From Lachnospiraceae bacterium (GTDB taxonomy: Bacteria > Bacillota > Clostridia > Lachnospirales > Lachnospiraceae), in contig JAFYWF010000006.1 in assembly GCA_017558145.1 (NCBI GenBank), forward strand, positions 21,517 through 85,516: a stretch of DNA of 64,000 nucleotides. Reading direction: 5' to 3'. Every line of letters begins with the position of its first letter. The stretch's first letter is position 1. Positions 6,590 to 14,866 of this stretch are shown here, piece by piece. A model generated the notes under the pieces. The model was not told where the DNA came from and did not search any database. It saw nothing but the letters and a program-made list of their open reading frames with translations. A program made the position numbers and the translations under genes.

Positions 6590-7504
6590 ATGGGAAAAGA
6601 AGCAGAGGAAACTGCGTATCAATGGCATCCTGCATTTTTTGCGGGGATTCAGATTGAATTTAGTGAGGAAAAGGAGAAGCTGACATTTGAAAATGAGCAT
6701 CATCTAGGGACGAAGCCGAAACAAATTGATGTTCTGATTATTAAGAAGGAATCGGAAACTGAGTTGCAGAAAAATATCGGGAAGATTTTTCGAAGGTACA
6801 ATATCATAGAATATAAAAGCCCGAAAGACTATCTAAGTATTGATGATTTTTACCAGGTCTATGGTTATGCATGTTTTTTTAAATCTGATGCAAAACAAGT
6901 AGATGAAATAAAGGCAGAAGAAATTACCATAACATTTGTATGTAAGAATAAACCAAAGAAACTGATAAAATATTTGCAGGAAGAAAGAGAACTTCGAATA
7001 GAAGGAAATGAAGGAATTTATGTAATGCATGGCGATTTTTTTGCAATGCAGTTACTTGTAACGTCAGAATTATCGAAGAAGGAAAATTTCTGGCTACGTT
7101 ATTTAACAGATGACTTAAAAACTGTGGAAGAAGCGAATAAAATTTTAGGTGAATACGAAGGACACCAAAAAGAAAACTTATATAAATCGGTAATGAACAT
7201 GATTGTAACTGCAAATAAGGAAGTGTTTAAGGAGGCGAAGAAAGTGTGTGAAGCTTTACGTGAATTGATGAAAGAGGAATTGGAAGAGATTAAGAAAGTC
7301 GCAATGATAGATGGAAGAAATGAAGGAAGAAATGAAGGAAGAATCGAAGGAAGAATCGAAGGAGAACGGGATGTTAAAATTCGATTGATTCAAACGAAAC
7401 TATCTAAAGGAAAAACATTGGAAGCTATCGCAGAAGATTTAGAGGATTCTGTGGAAAATATTCTAACCCTGATAAAGGAAATGGATCAGAAAGAAGAAAA
7501 TTAA
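6590..7504 (+). CDS. Rpn family PD-(D/E)XK nuclease/putative transposase
   Basis: Recombination-promoting nuclease family (PDDEXK, formerly labelled transposase_31-like); E. coli RpnA cuts DNA and stimulates RecA-independent recombination. It has 304 residues. The catalytic core is visible as KQIDVLIIKK and, about 25 residues on, NIIEYKSP (D...E-x-K). The middle is helical. Residues about 242-257 are four GRNE/GRIE tetrapeptide repeats encoded by 12-nt direct repeats, before a C-terminal helix-turn (TKLSKGKTLEAIAEDL). AAGGAGG precedes the ATG. The homologue at 52792-53661 lacks the repeats. Both have the same leader and terminator and look like copies of one dispersed element. Confidence 0.85.
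   Translation: MGKEAEETAYQWHPAFFAGIQIEFSEEKEKLTFENEHHLGTKPKQIDVLIIKKESETELQKNIGKIFRRYNIIEYKSPKDYLSIDDFYQVYGYACFFKSDAKQVDEIKAEEITITFVCKNKPKKLIKYLQEERELRIEGNEGIYVMHGDFFAMQLLVTSELSKKENFWLRYLTDDLKTVEEANKILGEYEGHQKENLYKSVMNMIVTANKEVFKEAKKVCEALRELMKEELEEIKKVAMIDGRNEGRNEGRIEGRIEGERDVKIRLIQTKLSKGKTLEAIAEDLEDSVENILTLIKEMDQKEEN
7313..7360 (+). repeat. Four in-frame 12-nt tandem repeats
   Basis: Two GGAAGAAATGAA units followed by two GGAAGAATCGAA units inside the Rpn gene. They encode (GRNE)2(GRIE)2. Slippage would change protein length without frameshift. Confidence 0.85.
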
Positions 7505-7533
7505 TAATATTAGATATATAGTTAAATCTAAAG

Positions 7534-7577
7534 AAATCCTGATGTAAGACATGTAATTGCCTTATGTTGGGATTTTT
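7534..7577 (+). terminator. Terminator of the Rpn gene, shared type
   Basis: Imperfect long hairpin AAATCCTGATGTAAGACATG...CTTATGTTGGGATTT followed by T. Near-identical hairpins end the second Rpn gene (53688-53732) and the gene at 37808 (38394-38436). Confidence 0.8.
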
Positions 7578-7689
7578 GTTTTTGTGAAAAATTCCGTTTT
7601 AAATATTTATTATGTACAAAAAAATGAACATAGCTTTATGTTAGCATCATGATACATCAATGATGATTGTACTTTGACAACTAAATGAA

Positions 7690-7824
7690 ATGGTACGGAA
7701 TGAATGCATTATGCGATATGGCACAGTTCCGGCTTATATTATTAACATGGAAGATATGGATTGTTCTGAATTTGCAGAAATAGTATTTAACAACGTGGGA
7801 GGATATTTAATAAATTCTTCATAA
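7690..7824 (+). CDS. Possible small protein or gene remnant (44 aa)
   Basis: Open frame beginning MVRNECIMRYGTVPAYIIN and ending GGYLINSS. The composition is protein-like, but there is no ribosome site before the ATG and I do not recognise a family. It sits alone in the 408-base gap between the Rpn gene and 7913. It is probably the tail of a decayed gene. Confidence 0.25.
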   Translation: MVRNECIMRYGTVPAYIINMEDMDCSEFAEIVFNNVGGYLINSS

Positions 7825-7912
7825 AAATAACTGCAAAACTTACACATGTGAAATATAATTTGAGAAAAAATCTTGATTTATACTCCTGACTTATAGTTTC
7901 ATTGACAAAAAA

Positions 7913-8143
7913 ATGTACATAAGTCTACCTTGTTTTCAGAGAATGTTCGTTTCGATAAAATTACTTGGGGAAAAAAGAAAGGATGAAATTGAATTTAAAG
8001 GAATTATTTGGAAAAAATATTCGAATTCAGAAGTAAATTTAGGCAAATTGTTGATTTTGTTTAAAGAGCTAGAAGAAAATGTAAGAAGTAATTATGTGGA
8101 AAATGATGAGATGAATCCATTTAGTAAGTTAATAAAGTATTAG
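7913..8143 (+). CDS. Hypothetical protein, possibly a remnant (76 aa)
   Basis: I do not recognise this gene. The first 18 residues are atypical, and the rest (EIEFKGIIWKKYSN, KLLILFKELEENVRSNY) is hydrophilic and helix-prone. No Shine-Dalgarno precedes the ATG, so the true start may be elsewhere or the gene may be the 3' end of a lost one. It lies between decayed DNA and the minus-strand gene at 8293. Confidence 0.3.
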   Translation: MYISLPCFQRMFVSIKLLGEKRKDEIEFKGIIWKKYSNSEVNLGKLLILFKELEENVRSNYVENDEMNPFSKLIKY

Positions 8144-8194
8144 AATTAAACTGATATCGTAAATAAATTTTAAAAGAGAATATGTAGCATATCA

Positions 8195-8237
8195 AAATGC
8201 TGATTATGAGTCTCTCAAGTACTCTTAATCAGCATTT
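8195..8237 (-). terminator. Terminator of the 8293-8685 gene
   Basis: Hairpin AAATGCTGATTA...TAATCAGCATTT. It closely resembles the ftsZ terminator at 533-571, also on the minus strand, which suggests the two units share an origin. Confidence 0.65.
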
Positions 8238-8292
8238 AATGTACAACCTTATTCCAAAATCTTGTTGCATAGGAAAAGATATCCTTCAATCG

Positions 8293-8685
8293 TTAAATCA
8301 CAAGATTATATTCTTTGCATAAAGCTTCATATTCTTTATACTTAATTGCGTATGTAGATCCAAATTCATTATAGAATTCTTCATTTTCGTGCATAAGAAC
8401 TTCCATAATTTCTTGTAAGAATAAAGCGTCATAGACAGCTAGAGAGGCATCATAGTCTAAATTCGCGTCCCTTGCAGAGCGTAAATCAAAAATGATTTGG
8501 ATTAAAATTTTTCTATAATCTAAATCATCACTGCCAAGGTTCATGCACAATTCTAAAATATCTGCATTATATTTGTTAATAGAACATTTCACAGTATCAT
8601 AAGAATCATAAGATTCTTTGTTAAATTCATAGTACGCACTTAACTTATTAAGGATTTTTTGTAAAAGAAGTCTGTAATTATCCAT
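8293..8685 (-). CDS. Hypothetical helical protein (130 aa)
   Basis: I do not recognise the family. The acidic, probably all-helical soluble protein starts MDNYRLLLQKILNKL and contains DILELCMNLGSDDLDYRKIL and a Tyr/Glu-rich C-terminus (EEFYNEFGSTYAIKYKEY). No signal peptide, membrane segment or metal motif is visible. The start at 8685 is chosen because GGAGG precedes it by seven bases; an upstream in-frame ATG (8700) lacks a site. It is divergent from the HTH-sepF pair and ends at a terminator resembling that of ftsZ, so it may belong to the same accessory unit. Confidence 0.65.
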   Translation of the reverse strand: MDNYRLLLQKILNKLSAYYEFNKESYDSYDTVKCSINKYNADILELCMNLGSDDLDYRKILIQIIFDLRSARDANLDYDASLAVYDALFLQEIMEVLMHENEEFYNEFGSTYAIKYKEYEALCKEYNLVI

Positions 8686-8826
8686 ATCAATCCCTCCCAT
8701 ATAACATAATACTTTATTGATATGGAGAAGTAAACAAAAAATAAAAATTTACCGATTATGGGTTATAATAATATAATTAAGAATTTATTAATTCTGTTTT
8801 TGAATGGTTAGGGAGATATAATACAA

Positions 8827-9447
8827 ATGAATGCATTAGATAAGATTCTCTACAAGCGCTTAGAGAGAATTAGAGAAGAACTTGATGAATATATAGATTC
8901 TCGATTCAGAGCAAAAATGTTTTCGTCACCTATCATGAGTAAATTCCTTAATGTTATGAGGCTGCACGATGAAGATGAGGAAGGTTATTTTGAAGATGAA
9001 TTTTTAGATAATGATGAAGAAAAGATACCATCTCCGGAACCCTTTGTTTCAGCAGGAAAGGAAAGTGATAAAACATATTTAGCTTTGGACGAAGTATTGG
9101 GATATAAGCGGGAATCTTTTTCAAAAATGTTACTCCGTATCATTGATGAAAAAGGATTTCGAGATACCGATGTATACAAATGGGCCAATGTTGACCGTAG
9201 ACTCTTTTCAAAGATACGAGCGGATAAAGGGTATGTTCCAAGTAAGAAGACGGCAATTTCTTTTTGTTTGGCATTGCAACTAGAATTAGATGAGGCTAAG
9301 AAACTTTTGGAAAGAGCCGGTTATGCTTTGTCACCATCTTCAAGGTTTGATTTGATTATCATGTATTTGATTGAGAATAAAGAGTACAATATCCAATTCG
9401 CAAATATTGTTTTGGAAAACTATGGCGAAGGAACTCTTTCGAAATAA
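8827..9447 (+). CDS. HTH-domain protein upstream of sepF
   Basis: A 206-residue protein. The first ~90 residues are charged and low in complexity (DEDEEGYFEDEFLDNDEEK). Residues about 95-200 match a helical HTH-like domain common in Lachnospiraceae, sometimes as the C-terminal part of macro-domain proteins: SFSKMLLRIIDEKGFRDTDVY, WANVDRRLFSKIR, PSKKTAISFCLAL, AKKLLERAGYAL. It has not been assigned a clear function; DNA binding is inferred from the XRE-like pattern. GGGAG precedes the start. It is followed by sepF 78 bases downstream on the same strand. Confidence 0.75.
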   Translation: MNALDKILYKRLERIREELDEYIDSRFRAKMFSSPIMSKFLNVMRLHDEDEEGYFEDEFLDNDEEKIPSPEPFVSAGKESDKTYLALDEVLGYKRESFSKMLLRIIDEKGFRDTDVYKWANVDRRLFSKIRADKGYVPSKKTAISFCLALQLELDEAKKLLERAGYALSPSSRFDLIIMYLIENKEYNIQFANIVLENYGEGTLSK

Positions 9448-9525
9448 ATGTCTCTTTTGAAGCGACCAATTTTACTTAAAAAAAGTGTATTCTATTTTGA
9501 TAGTACAAAATGGGAGGACAATATA

Positions 9526-9882
9526 ATGGGAATGATGGATTGGATGCTGGAAAAGATGAAATTATCCGATGAGGATATGGAAGAAATTGATTTAGAAGTG
9601 GAAGAAGGGGCGGTACATAATTTTTATGAAAACATTCGATTTCCTTACAAAAAGAAGAATCTTCCTGAGAAAAATAACAGGGTTTTTTATAAAAGAATTA
9701 CATCTTATGAAGATTGTAAAGAGATGATAGATAACTACAAACAAGGGGCAATATGTATTTGCAGTATCCCTTTAAGTGAACCCCATGATGCTCAGGGGAT
9801 GATGAATTACCTATGTGGTGCTGTATATGCTTTGGAAGGCGAGATCATTTCTGCCGGTAGTAATGTGTATTGGTTCTGTTAA
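9526..9882 (+). CDS. sepF: Divergent SepF-like cell division protein
   Basis: SepF binds the FtsZ C-terminal tail and anchors it to the membrane. The 118-residue product starts MGMMDWMLEKMKLSDED, an amphipathic-type N-terminus like those of Lachnospiraceae SepF, then an acidic linker. The DUF552 core follows: SYEDCKEMIDNYKQGAICIC, DAQGMMNYLCGAVYALEG, ending ISAGSNVYWFC. The usual NLE-x-x-D-x-x-A-QR segment is strongly altered (SIPLSEPHDAQGMMN), and the protein stops earlier than normal. The ATG at 9526 has GGGAGGA eight bases upstream; the frame is open further 5'. It shares the island with the divergent FtsZ at 581-1723. I infer an accessory SepF partner. Confidence 0.75.
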   Translation: MGMMDWMLEKMKLSDEDMEEIDLEVEEGAVHNFYENIRFPYKKKNLPEKNNRVFYKRITSYEDCKEMIDNYKQGAICICSIPLSEPHDAQGMMNYLCGAVYALEGEIISAGSNVYWFC

Positions 9883-9910
9883 TTATTTTAAGAAAGTATA
9901 TTTATAAATA

Positions 9911-9958
9911 CCCCGTTATCTCATTGGCTAAGATAGTCAATTGAGATAACGGGGTTAT
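9911..9958. terminator. Bidirectional terminator
   Basis: 13-bp stem CCCCGTTATCTCA/TGAGATAACGGGG between convergent sepF and the ABC exporter gene. Confidence 0.85.
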
Positions 9959-9966
9959 AGTTTCTA

Positions 9967-12291
9967 TCAAATTTTTCTTCCAAAGCTGATTCCTGTATCA
10001 AGATTTTGTGTTGCAACAAATCCCTGAGCCTGCCAAAAAGCGATTGCATCTACATTATCTTTTTCACATTGGAGGGATAAATAATCATATCCTTGCCCGG
10101 CCATAGCGGCGCGAACATCTGCAAAAATCTGGGAACCGATGCCTTGTCTTTGCAAGTGTCCATCGACCATAAACCAGCCAATAAAAGCATCGTCCTTTTC
10201 AGGATAACCGGTAATAAGTTCTAATACGGAAACCAAACAGTCCTTATCATAAAATCCTACGAAATATTTCTCGTTCATATTGTTATCACCCGGTACACGG
10301 CTAATGATTTCTGTTAAACTTTCTACCGTAGGAGCAGTATTGGTATATTCATAATATTTCTGATTAGATTTACACAAGGCGTAGACATCAGAAATATCTT
10401 CAGGTGTAATAGGGCGTACCTGATGAGAAGTACTTAAGGAATCGATATCCAAAGAAGATTGGGATTCATAGTCAATGGCCTGTCTAAATTGTGTTTCAAA
10501 TAATTCACGGTAGGTACCACCTAATGCTAGAAGCTCATCGTGAGTACCTTGTTCAGAAATAATACCATCTTTAACCACAAGAATTTGATCTGCTTTCAAA
10601 ATAGTAGACAAACGATGGGCAATAACAATACTGGTTCTGCCTTTCATCATAGCCTCTAAGGCATCTTGGATAGCATTTTCAGAAATAGAATCCAAGGCAC
10701 TTGTAGCTTCATCAAGAATCAGGATTTTGGGATCTTTTAAAATAGTTCTGGCTAAAGAAATTCTCTGTTTTTCTCCACCGGAAAGCTTCAAGCCACGGTT
10801 TCCCACAGCAGTGTGGTAACCATCAGGTTGTTTTACAATAAAATCATGGATATTTGCAATGCGACAAGCGGATTCGATTTCTTCCATAGTTGCATTTTCC
10901 TTGGCATAGCGGAGGTTGTCCAAAATAGTGCCGTTAAAAAGATAGGTTTCCTGAGTTACCACACCGATACATTGACGAAGATACTTTAAATCAAACTCTC
11001 TTACATCTACACCGGCAATAGTTACACTACCTCCCAGAACATCATAAAGTCTGGGAATCATATTGACTACGGTAGATTTACCTGAGCCGGAAGGACCTAC
11101 AATGGCATACATTTTTCCGCCGGGAACGGTAAAGTTAACATCAGTCAAAAGTGGTTTGGAAACATCATAACTGAATGCCACATGTTTGTATTCTATCGGC
11201 CGCATTACCACATCCGGTTTTTTGCCGTTTTCAGGAGAAATAATAGTATTCTCTCTGTCAAAGTAATCAAAAATACGAGTAAAGAGAGCCAAAGAACGGG
11301 TAAAATCTACATGGAGATTTAAGAGGGATTCTACTGGTCTGTATAAACGATTAATGAGAGAAACCGTTGCAGTAATGGTACCCACAGAAAGAGTAGTATC
11401 CCATTGATTGATCATCAAAAGTCCACCCACAAAGTAAATCATTAAAGGTCCAATCTGGGTAAAAATTCCCATCACTACCATAAACCATTTACCACTACGA
11501 CGTTCTTTTAAAGCGATTTCTGTAGCTTCTCCATTGACCTTAACAAATTTCTCGTATTCTGCTTCTTCACGGGTAAAAATTTTTACCAGCATGGAACCGC
11601 TTACAGATAAGGTTTCGTTAATTACCTGGTTAATTTCATCGTTTTTTGTCTGACTTTCGCTTAGCAGCATCCAACGGGTTTTCCCGGCACTTCTGGTGGG
11701 AAGAATCAGTAATGGAATCATGGCGATACCTACCAAAGCTAATTGCCAGCTCATGGAAAACAGTGCTACTAATGTAGTAATTACGGTAGCAGTATTGCTG
11801 ACAATACTGGAAAGGGTACCGCTGATTACGGTGCTGACACCACTAATATCAGTGTTCATTCGAGTGATAATGTCCCCTTGTTTTTCTGTGGTAAAAAAAG
11901 AATGGGGCATGTATTGCAGATGAAGATACATCTGATTTTTCATATCAAAAATAATACGCTGGGAAATCCAGGAATTAATATAACTTTCCAAAACACCAAT
12001 GAGCTGACTGATACCCAAAGAACCAAAAGCCATCAGTAGCAAGCGAATCAGTAAAGCTAAATCCTGTCCGACCAAAGCCTGATCTACGATACGTCCGGTA
12101 ATAATCGCGGGCAATAGACCTACAGTTGCTGAAAGAAGGATGGCGATAAAGACAAATAAAAATTGTAACCAATAAGGTTTTAAGTATGAGAGAATACGTA
12201 ATAATAGTTCTTTGGTAATCTTGGGCATATTTTGTTTTTCTTCCTCTGTGAGAAAACCTTTTGGACCCAAGGAACGATTGTTTCCTGCCAT
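9967..12291 (-). CDS. ABC exporter fused to a GNAT acetyltransferase domain
   Basis: A 774-residue protein. Residues 1-340 are a six-helix ABC exporter membrane domain. Residues about 360-600 are the ATPase: Walker A GPSGSGKST, signature LSGGEKQRISLARTI, Walker B ILILDEATSALD, switch VIAHRLST. This half exports a hydrophobic or amphipathic substrate as a homodimer or heterodimer. From about residue 625 there is an added GNAT domain (VRPITPEDISDVYAL, FIGWFMVD, RQGIGSQIF for acetyl-CoA binding, AIAFWQAQGF). The reading frame is continuous, so the fusion is real in this sequence. Such fusions are uncommon. GGAGG precedes the start. The substrate is unknown; the GNAT part could modify the cargo or a cytoplasmic small molecule. 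Confidence 0.9.
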   Translation of the reverse strand: MAGNNRSLGPKGFLTEEEKQNMPKITKELLLRILSYLKPYWLQFLFVFIAILLSATVGLLPAIITGRIVDQALVGQDLALLIRLLLMAFGSLGISQLIGVLESYINSWISQRIIFDMKNQMYLHLQYMPHSFFTTEKQGDIITRMNTDISGVSTVISGTLSSIVSNTATVITTLVALFSMSWQLALVGIAMIPLLILPTRSAGKTRWMLLSESQTKNDEINQVINETLSVSGSMLVKIFTREEAEYEKFVKVNGEATEIALKERRSGKWFMVVMGIFTQIGPLMIYFVGGLLMINQWDTTLSVGTITATVSLINRLYRPVESLLNLHVDFTRSLALFTRIFDYFDRENTIISPENGKKPDVVMRPIEYKHVAFSYDVSKPLLTDVNFTVPGGKMYAIVGPSGSGKSTVVNMIPRLYDVLGGSVTIAGVDVREFDLKYLRQCIGVVTQETYLFNGTILDNLRYAKENATMEEIESACRIANIHDFIVKQPDGYHTAVGNRGLKLSGGEKQRISLARTILKDPKILILDEATSALDSISENAIQDALEAMMKGRTSIVIAHRLSTILKADQILVVKDGIISEQGTHDELLALGGTYRELFETQFRQAIDYESQSSLDIDSLSTSHQVRPITPEDISDVYALCKSNQKYYEYTNTAPTVESLTEIISRVPGDNNMNEKYFVGFYDKDCLVSVLELITGYPEKDDAFIGWFMVDGHLQRQGIGSQIFADVRAAMAGQGYDYLSLQCEKDNVDAIAFWQAQGFVATQNLDTGISFGRKI

Positions 12292-12509
12292 AGAACGGAA
12301 CCTCCGATCTTTATCATATGTAGAATTTTTTATAAATTACTCATGCATAATAGTTAGAGTTTCTTCATAATTACAAATATTTTATCAATCTAAGGAAGGC
12401 ATGTAAATAGATAGCATATAAGAATTTGTATTGATAACTGAAATTGACTAAATACTTGAAAAAGTGATTTATTATGAGTTGGTTATAAAGAGGAAGTACA
12501 ATTACATCA

Positions 12510-12537
12510 TTGATTTATTCTAAAGATAAGCTATAAT
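12510..12537 (+). promoter_or_regulatory. Promoter of the 12600 gene
   Basis: TTGATT (12510-12515), a 16-base spacer, TATAAT (12532-12537), about 60 bases before the start codon. Confidence 0.55.
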
Positions 12538-12599
12538 GAAATAGTTAGTGTTCTGGAGAAATAATTTTGAACGTTAAAACAGGAAAGAGGAGTATTTGT

Positions 12600-12839
12600 A
12601 TGGCAACAAGAACCATGGAATTTAAGATGGAACGGCAAGGTTTATTGCATGTGGGAGACCATATAACAGTAACAGAAGGTATTTTGCCCAGTAACTACTA
12701 TTATACCATTGACCCGTCTTTAGCAATGTCCGGTAATATTCCTTTTAGAGAGCGTTTAAAGGTAACAGAAGGAACGATTCTTGGAATTATTGAAAATGAG
12801 AGAGGGTTTTATGTAACTGTGGAGTTTGTAGAACCTTAG
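12600..12839 (+). CDS. Conserved small Lachnospiraceae protein (79 aa)
   Basis: The function is unknown. The protein is beta-rich: MATRTMEFKMERQGLLHVGD, ITVTEGILPSNYYYTIDPSL, a basic RERLKVTEGTI and a final GFYVTVEFVEP. I recall close relatives of this length and pattern in other Lachnospiraceae, usually stand-alone and annotated hypothetical. The ATG at 12600 follows AAAGAGGAG; an upstream in-frame start at 12567 has none. It has its own promoter and is the first of a rightward series ending in the EamA gene. Confidence 0.75.
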   Translation: MATRTMEFKMERQGLLHVGDHITVTEGILPSNYYYTIDPSLAMSGNIPFRERLKVTEGTILGIIENERGFYVTVEFVEP

Positions 12840-12931
12840 TTAATGAAAATTAACACAATTGTATTTGGAAAAATTCTCATGTATGATTGAGAAATAAGAG
12901 AATAAAAGTTATAAGAAAGAAGGAAATTCAT

Positions 12932-13306
12932 ATGAAAAAAATAGTAACAGACAAAGCACCGGCAGCTATCGGGCCATATTCACAAGCAATTCAGGTAGAC
13001 AAATTTTTATTTGCATCAGGTCAGATTCCGATTAATCCTGCAACAGGTGAAGTAGAAGCAGAAGGAATTGAAGCACAGACCATTCAGGTAATGAAAAATA
13101 TAGGTGCGGTTTTATCTGAAGCAGGTATTGATTATACAAAAGTGGTAAAAACAACTTGTTTCTTAGCTGATATGGCAGATTTTGCAGCATTTAATAAAGT
13201 TTATGAACAGTATTTTACTGAAAAACCTGCAAGAAGTTGTGTAGCTGTAAAACAGCTTCCTAAGAACGTTCTTTGTGAAGTAGAAGTGATTGGTTATTTA
13301 GGATAG
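12932..13306 (+). CDS. ridA: RidA family enamine/imine deaminase
   Basis: RidA hydrolyses reactive 2-aminoacrylate and related enamines released by PLP enzymes. The 124-residue protein has the full family pattern: APAAIGPYSQAI, FASGQIPINPATGE, TIQVMKNIGAVLSEAG, KTTCFLADM, FNKVYEQYF, ARSCVAVKQLPKN with the key Arg, and LCEVEVIGYL. AAGGAA precedes the ATG at 12932; a longer in-frame version lacks a site. Shikimate-kinase-like and EamA genes follow. Confidence in the family is high. Confidence 0.95.
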   Translation: MKKIVTDKAPAAIGPYSQAIQVDKFLFASGQIPINPATGEVEAEGIEAQTIQVMKNIGAVLSEAGIDYTKVVKTTCFLADMADFAAFNKVYEQYFTEKPARSCVAVKQLPKNVLCEVEVIGYLG

Positions 13307-13350
13307 TGGAAATCACAATTAAAATACAAAAAGAATGTAGGTTAGGAACT

Positions 13351-13899
13351 ATGAAAAATAATATTGTGTTAATAGGTATGCCTGGTGCCGGAAAGAGTAC
13401 GGTTGGTGTGGTATTAGCTAAAGTAGTGGGCTACAAGTTTGTGGACTCGGATTTGGTGATTCAGGAGCAAACAGGGAAATTATTACATGAATTAATCACT
13501 GAGCATGGCTTGAATGGTTTTTTGGAAATTGAAAATCAGACCAATGCATCCTTAAATTTAAATAAGGCAGTGGTTGCTACCGGTGGTAGTGTTATTTATG
13601 GAGCAGAAGCCATGAATAACTTAAGAGAAATTGGTTTGGTAGTATACTTAAAGTTATCTTTAGAATCTATCGCAGAGCGTTTGGGTGATTTACAACAAAG
13701 AGGAGTGGCTTTAAAAGAAGGATTTGGATTAAAAGAATTATATGAAGAAAGGGTACCTCTTTACGAAAAATATGCTGACGTTGTGATAGACTGTGAAGAA
13801 AAATTAATTCGTGAGATTACAGAAGAAATTGCAGGTGTATATGAAAAACATTTGGAATCTCTAGCTTTAAATACACAAAAGTTAGGAGCGAATGAATGA
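13351..13899 (+). CDS. Shikimate kinase-like P-loop kinase
   Basis: An NMP-kinase-fold protein of 182 residues resembling AroK: Walker A GMPGAGKST, FVDSD after strand 2, VATGGSVIY and ERVPLYEKYAD. In true shikimate kinases the shikimate-binding Arg lies in an F-R-x-x-E motif. Here the aligned stretch reads FLEIEN, so that Arg is missing; the lid (QQRGVALKEG) is also atypical. Related Lachnospiraceae proteins are usually annotated shikimate kinase, but a different small-molecule substrate is possible. The gene starts with TTAGGAA before ATG 13351. Its stop overlaps the EamA start, so the two are coupled. Confidence 0.75.
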   Translation: MKNNIVLIGMPGAGKSTVGVVLAKVVGYKFVDSDLVIQEQTGKLLHELITEHGLNGFLEIENQTNASLNLNKAVVATGGSVIYGAEAMNNLREIGLVVYLKLSLESIAERLGDLQQRGVALKEGFGLKELYEERVPLYEKYADVVIDCEEKLIREITEEIAGVYEKHLESLALNTQKLGANE

Positions 13900-14804
13900 A
13901 AAAATCAGAAGTAGGAAGTGCATCTTTGCTTTTTCTGGCAGCATTTATTTGGGGAGTAGCCTTTGTAGCACAAAGCTTAGGGATGGAATATGTAGGCCCT
14001 TTTACATTTAATGGATGTCGGTTTTTATTAGGTGGTTTGGTGTTAACGCCTGTGGCCATATTTCGGGAAAAGCAGTATAGAACAAAGGAAAGTTACATAA
14101 AATTAACGAAAACAGAAAAGAAGCAGCATACAACAGTTACACTTTTGGGAGGCTTATGCTGTGGAATTGCTATTTGTATTGCATCCAGCTTTCAACAAGT
14201 GGGGATGTTGTATACAAGTGTAGGGAAGGCAGGATTTATCACTGCACTCTATATCGTATTGGTTCCTGTATTGGGAATATTTTTAAAAAAGAAAGTAGCA
14301 CCTATGGTATGGGCAGGAATTGTATTGGCTGCTATCGGAACATATTTCTTGTGTATTACAGAAAGTTTTTCGATTAACCAGGGAGATTTGTTAATTTTCG
14401 CTTGTGCAATTTGTTTTTCTTTTCATATTCTAATTATTGATTATTTTGCACCAAAAGCAGACGGGGTGGCATTATCTTGTATTCAGTTTTGGTTTAGTGG
14501 AATTATCAGTATGATGATAGCGTTGATTACGGAAAATCCGGAAATGACAACAATTTTGCAGGCTGCGGGACCAATTTTATATGCAGGTATTATGTCTTGT
14601 GGTGTGGCGTATACTTTGCAGATTTTGGGACAAAAGCATATGAAACCGGCCATTGCATCTTTGATTTTAAGCTTGGAATCGGTGATTTCAGTATTAGCAG
14701 GATGGTTGATTTTACAGGAAGTAATGACAAAGAAGCAGTTGTGGGGATGCGTGTTGGTATTTTTGGCCGTAATCTTAGCTCAGGTACCGGCAAAAAATGA
14801 ATAA
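13896..14804 (+). CDS. EamA/DMT family transporter
   Basis: Inner-membrane drug/metabolite transporter family protein of 302 residues with about ten hydrophobic helices in two EamA repeats. First repeat: SLLFLAAFIWGVAFVAQSLG, FTFNGCRFLLGGLVLTP. Second repeat: GDLLIFACAICFSFHILIID, ending VITLQ-like LILQEVMTKKQLWGCVLVF. It probably exports an amino acid or other metabolite; the substrate cannot be told. It overlaps the end of the shikimate-kinase-like gene by four bases and is followed by a terminator. Confidence 0.9.
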   Translation: MKKSEVGSASLLFLAAFIWGVAFVAQSLGMEYVGPFTFNGCRFLLGGLVLTPVAIFREKQYRTKESYIKLTKTEKKQHTTVTLLGGLCCGIAICIASSFQQVGMLYTSVGKAGFITALYIVLVPVLGIFLKKKVAPMVWAGIVLAAIGTYFLCITESFSINQGDLLIFACAICFSFHILIIDYFAPKADGVALSCIQFWFSGIISMMIALITENPEMTTILQAAGPILYAGIMSCGVAYTLQILGQKHMKPAIASLILSLESVISVLAGWLILQEVMTKKQLWGCVLVFLAVILAQVPAKNE

Positions 14805-14820
14805 AAGTAAAAAAATGGGA

Positions 14821-14852
14821 GATAGTAGTTTTTAAAGCTACTATCTTTTTTT
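14821..14852 (+). terminator. Terminator after the EamA gene
   Basis: Stem GATAGTAG/CTACTATC followed by seven T, just before the ribosome site of spoVAE. Confidence 0.8.
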
Positions 14853-14866
14853 ATAGGAGGAATAAA

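Noticed and set aside
7313..7360. CRISPR-like array
   Set aside because: The units are contiguous 12-nt coding repeats without spacers. No CRISPR array or cas gene was seen anywhere in the window.
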